Assembly (NCBI RefSeq): GCF_014211915.1
Contig: NZ_CP060039.1
Span: 868,001 to 932,000 of the forward strand
Source: Burkholderia cenocepacia
GTDB lineage: Bacteria > Pseudomonadota > Gammaproteobacteria > Burkholderiales > Burkholderiaceae
DNA length: 64,000 nt
Direction: 5' to 3'
Part shown: positions 61,056 through 64,000 of the stretch, piece after piece
How the letters are laid out: the number at the start of each line of letters is the position of its first letter
How positions within the stretch are numbered: position 1 is the first letter of the stretch
Notes under the pieces: model-generated
Database searches by the model: none
Seen by the model: only the letters and a program-made list of their open reading frames with translations
What the model was told of the DNA's origin: nothing
Translations under genes and position numbers: made by a program

Positions 61056-61370
61056 CGCGACCAAATAACCTCACCGGGTCCGACGCTACGCCAAACCAGG
61101 GTGCTTCGGCTACCGCGCGACCAAATAACCTCACAATGACCTATTGGCGGGGCATCTAACCCCGCTGCCTGGCGTGCGACCAGATAACCTCGCGTGTGAC
61201 AGACCGGTGAGCGCTGCCAGGGGCATGTGCCTGGGCGACCAAATAACCCCAGACCTCGCATCGATTGGCGACAGTCAAAAAGCCTTACCCGGGGGCGCGA
61301 CCAAATAACCTCACGGAACAGCGGCGTTGACGGTGGCGATCAGAGGCGACGCGCGACCAAATAACCCCAA
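61056..61370. repeat. six spaced 19-bp direct repeats (CGCGACCAAATAACCTCAC)
   Basis: Repeat starts are 61056, 61116, 61175, 61234, 61296 and 61352, so the spacing is 60, 59, 59, 62 and 56 bp. Copies 1, 2 and 5 are identical. Copy 3 varies to CAGATAACCTCGC, and copies 4 and 6 end CCCC. The conserved core is GCGACCAAATAACC. Intervening sequences are unique and 37-43 bases. They lie between the regulator gene and a small gene, with no gene inside. Function is unknown. Confidence 0.85.
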
Positions 61371-61441
61371 GCGCCGAGTCGCACTTGCTGCATGCGCGTC
61401 AGTGCGGTAGTAATGCCTGACCCACACGCAGGAACTACATC

Positions 61442-61651
61442 ATGAGTACAGTCCCTCTCCCGAGCTTTATTTCTGAAGGCGACTCGAAGACGGTGGATGC
61501 GATGCTCGCGTTCTTCTTGTATGAGTGCCCGTCGAGCATGATCCCATCACGGGACGAAGTGGCTGCATGGGCGCTCGCCTTGGCAGAGCGGGGAGATGAG
61601 TTTGCCGGTCACGCCGAGGCGTGCAGGAAATGGGCCACGGGGGAGGACTAG
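61442..61651 (+). CDS. small hypothetical protein at the prophage right end
   Basis: A 69-residue protein not recognised. It is slightly acidic, with a hydrophobic middle (TVDAMLAFFLYEC) and AAWALALAERGDEFAGH. The ATG follows AGGAACTAC. It lies between the repeat array and the right att site. Confidence 0.55.
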   Translation: MSTVPLPSFISEGDSKTVDAMLAFFLYECPSSMIPSRDEVAAWALALAERGDEFAGHAEACRKWATGED

Positions 61652-61657
61652 GCCTTG

Positions 61658-61742
61658 CGTTCTACAATCCAAAATTAGATCGGGCCAGGACGCGCTTTCG
61701 CAGGCGGTTGTTGCAGCGTCTTTGTAGATCGAAAAATTAGAT
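61658..61742. repeat. right-end arm-like motifs
   Basis: CGTTCTACAA (61658-61667, one base short of the left motif), an inverted TTTGTAGATC (61721-61730), and two direct copies of AAAATTAGAT (61671-61680 and 61733-61742). They lie 33-117 bases inside attR and mirror the left-end motif. Confidence 0.5.
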
Positions 61743-61774
61743 AAGTGACTGATTTATTGTATATTTGGTGGAGC

Positions 61775-61820
61775 TTTGTAATCATCAGGTGGCGGGTTCG
61801 AGTCCTGCAGCCGGCACCAA
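61775..61820 (+). repeat. attR, second 46-bp direct repeat copy
   Basis: Identical to attL at 49994-50039. Here it is only a tRNA 3'-end fragment with no acceptor half and no D-arm, the usual remnant left by phage insertion. Confidence 0.95.
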
Positions 61821-61827
61821 ATCCGAA

Positions 61828-61860
61828 AAAGGGTTACGGAGTTTTCCGTAACCCTTTTTT
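61828..61860 (+). terminator. native tRNA-Thr terminator displaced by the prophage
   Basis: AAGGGTTACGGA pairs with TCCGTAACCCTT, followed by six Ts. It lies just beyond attR and probably served the tRNA before insertion. Confidence 0.85.
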
Positions 61861-62143
61861 CGTTCATGGAGCCGCGTGCCGCGATGGCGCGAGCACCATC
61901 GTCATCCCCCTTTTCTCGTCACACCCGCGTCACGCTGCGCCGCTAACGTTGCACGCTTCCGCCGCGGCAGCATTGTCGCGATCGGGGTGTACGTGACCGC
62001 GTCCGACGCCGTGTCCGCGTCGCGCAGGCTCACCCGGGATCTCGCTCCCGCCAGCGCATTGGCTGCTGCCTCGCATCCATTCCATTCGAAAACGCGATCG
62101 ACGCCGATCAAACTGCATCGCGTACGGTCAGGAGACACGAACC

Positions 62144-62347
62144 ATGCTGAGCCCGCATGAATTCTCGATGCTGCTGCGCATTGCACGTGCGCCTGACAGT
62201 GTCGACCTCGCGAACCCGGCCTTTGCCGTGCTCGTGGAAAAGCGGCTGGTCGACGACACGCAGGTCCGCGTGAATGAGGTAGCGGCGCGCCCGGCGCTGA
62301 CACCGATCGGCCAGATGCTGCTTTCCCGCTTCGACGAGGCGGCCTGA
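62144..62347 (+). CDS. small conserved-type hypothetical protein
   Basis: A 67-residue, compact helical protein (MLSPHEFSMLLRIARAPDSV...LTPIGQMLLSRFDEAA). The ATG follows CAGGAGACACGAACC. It resembles a small winged-helix or a two-helix regulator, but no family is recognised. Confidence 0.6.
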   Translation: MLSPHEFSMLLRIARAPDSVDLANPAFAVLVEKRLVDDTQVRVNEVAARPALTPIGQMLLSRFDEAA

Positions 62348-62456
62348 CGGAAAAAGGAAAAGGGGAAGAAGGGAAGAAGGCGAGGAGAACGCCGCAGCTG
62401 CGCGTCACGCCTTCGCCGCAGCGAAAACGTGACGCATTGAACACGCGCCGAACCGC

Positions 62457-63257
62457 TTACTGCGCGACCGGCACCGTCACGTCGCTGCCGAACCAGTGCG
62501 TCGAGATCTTCTTCAGCGTGCCGTCCTTGCGCAGCGACTCGAGTGCGTCGTTGATCGCCTTCTCGAACTTCGGATTGCCCTTGCGGAACGGGATCGCCAT
62601 TTCCTGCTTGCCGCCGTTCAGCACCGCCCCCGCGCGCAGCGGCAGGTTCGACGTCTTGATCATGTACGGCAGCATCAGGCGGTCGTCGAGCGTCGCCTCG
62701 ATCCGGCCCGCGGCGAGGTCGCGCAGCTTCTCCGGCGCGCCCGGATACGTCTGCACCTCGATGCCCGGCACGGTGCGCGCCATCTGATCGTAGTTGGTGC
62801 CGAGCGTCACGCCGAGCTTCTTGCCCTTGAAGTCGTCGAGCGACTTGAAGTTGCGCGTGTCGTCCTTGCGCTGGATCAGCTGCGCGGCCGAGTACGTGTA
62901 CGGCTCGCTGAAGTCGAGCGCCTCCTTGCGCTGCGGCGTGATCGTGACCTGGTTGACGATCACGTCGAACTTGCCGGCCTGCAGCCCGGCGATGATGCCG
63001 CTCCATTCGGTCGGGATGAACTGCGTCTTCACGCCGAGCTTGCCGGCGACCGCGTTCGCGACGTCGACGTCGAAGCCCTCGAGCTGGCCGGACGTGCCGC
63101 GCGAGTTGAACGGCGGATAGGTGCCTTCGAGGCCGACGCGCAGCACGCCGGCCTTCTTCACGGAATCGAGCAGGTCGTCCGCGTGCGCGGCGACGGCCGT
63201 GAAGCCGAGGGCCGACGCGAGCAGCAGGCCCGACAGCAGGAACTTCGAACGTTTCAT
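62457..63257 (-). CDS. amino-acid ABC transporter periplasmic binding protein
   Basis: The 266-residue protein has a Sec signal (cleavage near AVAAHA, residue 25) and the polar-amino-acid-binding fold of family 3: GVLRVGLEGTYPPFN near residue 40, then LEGFDVDVANAVAGKLG and WSGIIAGLQAGKFDVIVNQV. Substrate is likely a polar amino acid or cystine. No permease is adjacent. The start at 63257 follows GGAGA. Confidence 0.88.
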   Translation of the reverse strand: MKRSKFLLSGLLLASALGFTAVAAHADDLLDSVKKAGVLRVGLEGTYPPFNSRGTSGQLEGFDVDVANAVAGKLGVKTQFIPTEWSGIIAGLQAGKFDVIVNQVTITPQRKEALDFSEPYTYSAAQLIQRKDDTRNFKSLDDFKGKKLGVTLGTNYDQMARTVPGIEVQTYPGAPEKLRDLAAGRIEATLDDRLMLPYMIKTSNLPLRAGAVLNGGKQEMAIPFRKGNPKFEKAINDALESLRKDGTLKKISTHWFGSDVTVPVAQ

Positions 63258-63620
63258 CGCAGATCTCCAGGGTTCAGTGTCGTGATGTCGTGATGTGAGC
63301 GCCGGGCCCCGGTCGGACCCGGGGGGACCGGCATACGGGCACGTAGACACTACTCGCAACCGCGCCGCGCCGGAAGTCGAATTGGCCCTGATTGCAATCG
63401 ATTTCATGGCCCGGAGCAGAGCATCGCCGTGGCGCGGGCCTGCTTCGGCGAGCGGTCAGTCGGTAAGGGCTGTCCATCAAGCTTCCGGGCGCGTTTGAAA
63501 ATGTGCTTTTGAATCAGGCTACTTTGGAGGGATTCGTGCAAAGTTTTGCCTGTAAAATCGCGCAAGCGAAATGAAGCTGCGCCATCCGAGGGCGCGTCAA
63601 AAGAAGAAAAGGCCGTAGCC
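63258..63620. other. non-coding region upstream of vgrG
   Basis: No gene is seen in these 363 bases. A tandem GTCGTGAT repeat occurs near 63278-63293, and a GC-rich CCGG-type inverted repeat lies at about 63300-63330. An AT-rich patch with TAAAAT at 63553-63558 could serve vgrG. None is firmly assignable. Confidence 0.4.
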
Positions 63621-64000
63621 ATGAACATGCAGAACACAATCGCCGCATTGCGCGGCGGGTTGCTTCAGCAGGACCGGTTGTTGAAGCTCGATACGCCATT
63701 GGGGAGCAACGTCCTGACCGTGCAACGGGCAGTTGGCCGTTCGCGGATCGGGCGCGCGTACGAGTTCACGCTCGACGTGCTGTCGACCGATAGCGATCTG
63801 GAGCTTAAAAAGCTGATCGCGCAGCCGGTCACGTTGTGGATTCAGCAAGGCGATCGCAGCTATCGGCCCGTGAATGGCTACGTGCACACCGCGCGTCGTC
63901 TGGGCGCCGACGGCGGGCTCACGACCTATCAGCTCACGTTCGCCGATTTCACCCATTTCCTGAAGTTCCGTCGCGACCAGCGGATCTGGAACGATACGAC
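63621..64000 (+). CDS. vgrG: VgrG (type VI secretion spike), N-terminal part, cut by window end
   Basis: From the ATG at 63621 the frame is open to the window end for 126 codons. It opens MNMQNTIAALRG and contains GRAYEFTLDVLS, GYVHTARRLGADGGLTTYQL and FTHFLKFRRDQRIW, matching the gp27-like N-terminal domain of VgrG. AAAAGG lies just upstream. The rest is outside the window. Confidence 0.85.
   Translation, partial: MNMQNTIAALRGGLLQQDRLLKLDTPLGSNVLTVQRAVGRSRIGRAYEFTLDVLSTDSDLELKKLIAQPVTLWIQQGDRSYRPVNGYVHTARRLGADGGLTTYQLTFADFTHFLKFRRDQRIWNDT

Noticed and set aside
61056..61370. CRISPR array
   Set aside because: Repeats are only 19 bp and three of six differ. Spacers vary from 37 to 43 bases, there is no leader or cas gene, and the array sits inside an inovirus.
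61056..61370. Type III toxin-antitoxin RNA repeats
   Set aside because: Units are spaced rather than tandem, and no ToxN-type endoRNase follows; the neighbouring small gene is unlike such toxins.

Overview
This window looks like chromosome 1 of a Burkholderia species, most likely from the B. cepacia complex. The basis is very high G+C coding DNA, the gene order mla - murA - his cluster - tat - petABC - sspAB - tRNA-Thr, and protein sequences typical of the genus. The species is inferred from gene content and order; nothing was searched against a database.

Region 1 (about 1-25,300) is mostly metabolism. A ugpBAEC operon takes up glycerol-3-phosphate and its diesters, followed by a glycerophosphodiesterase (ugpQ). 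ugpC carries an apparent one-base deletion that runs it into ugpQ. Next come an OmpW porin, a lone REP-type transposase whose HUH histidines are changed, glutamate synthase (gltBD), a sodium:alanine symporter with thpR, and a leftward group of MFS transporter, D-amino-acid dehydrogenase, SDR and SbmA-type ABC transporter. A TPP riboswitch then precedes thiOSGE.

Region 2 (about 25,300-49,960) is conserved cell-envelope, histidine and respiration DNA. It holds mlaFEDACB for outer-membrane lipid asymmetry, an ABC-2 exporter, ibaG, murA, and hisGDCB-marC-hisHAFIE. After these come a DUF4870 protein, a HIT protein, tatABC, a DegS-like protease, a Nif3 protein, the bc1 complex petABC and sspAB. The Rieske protein PetA has a twin-arginine signal, so the tat genes just upstream are relevant to it.

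Region 3 (49,994-61,820) is an 11.8-kb filamentous-phage (inovirus) prophage integrated in the 3' end of tRNA-Thr(UGU). A 46-bp direct repeat marks both ends. Nearly all its genes run leftward: ssDNA-binding protein, a small membrane protein, major coat, a hairpin terminator, a 29-residue coat-like peptide, pIII-like adsorption protein, pVI-like protein, Zot, secretin, HUH replication protein, DUF4224 protein and tyrosine integrase. Distal to the integrase is a lower-G+C three-gene cassette of unknown function ending in a PD-(D/E)XK nuclease-like protein. At the right end a rightward HTH regulator is followed by six 19-bp direct repeats spaced about 60 bp apart in non-coding DNA. A separate motif, TGTTCTACAAA, occurs near both att sites and in the divergent control region.

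Region 4 (61,821-64,000) returns to the chromosome: the displaced tRNA terminator, a small conserved protein, a periplasmic amino-acid-binding protein, and the start of a vgrG cut by the window end.

The best candidates for something undescribed are the cargo cassette (50,157-52,302) and the spaced repeat array (61,056-61,370).
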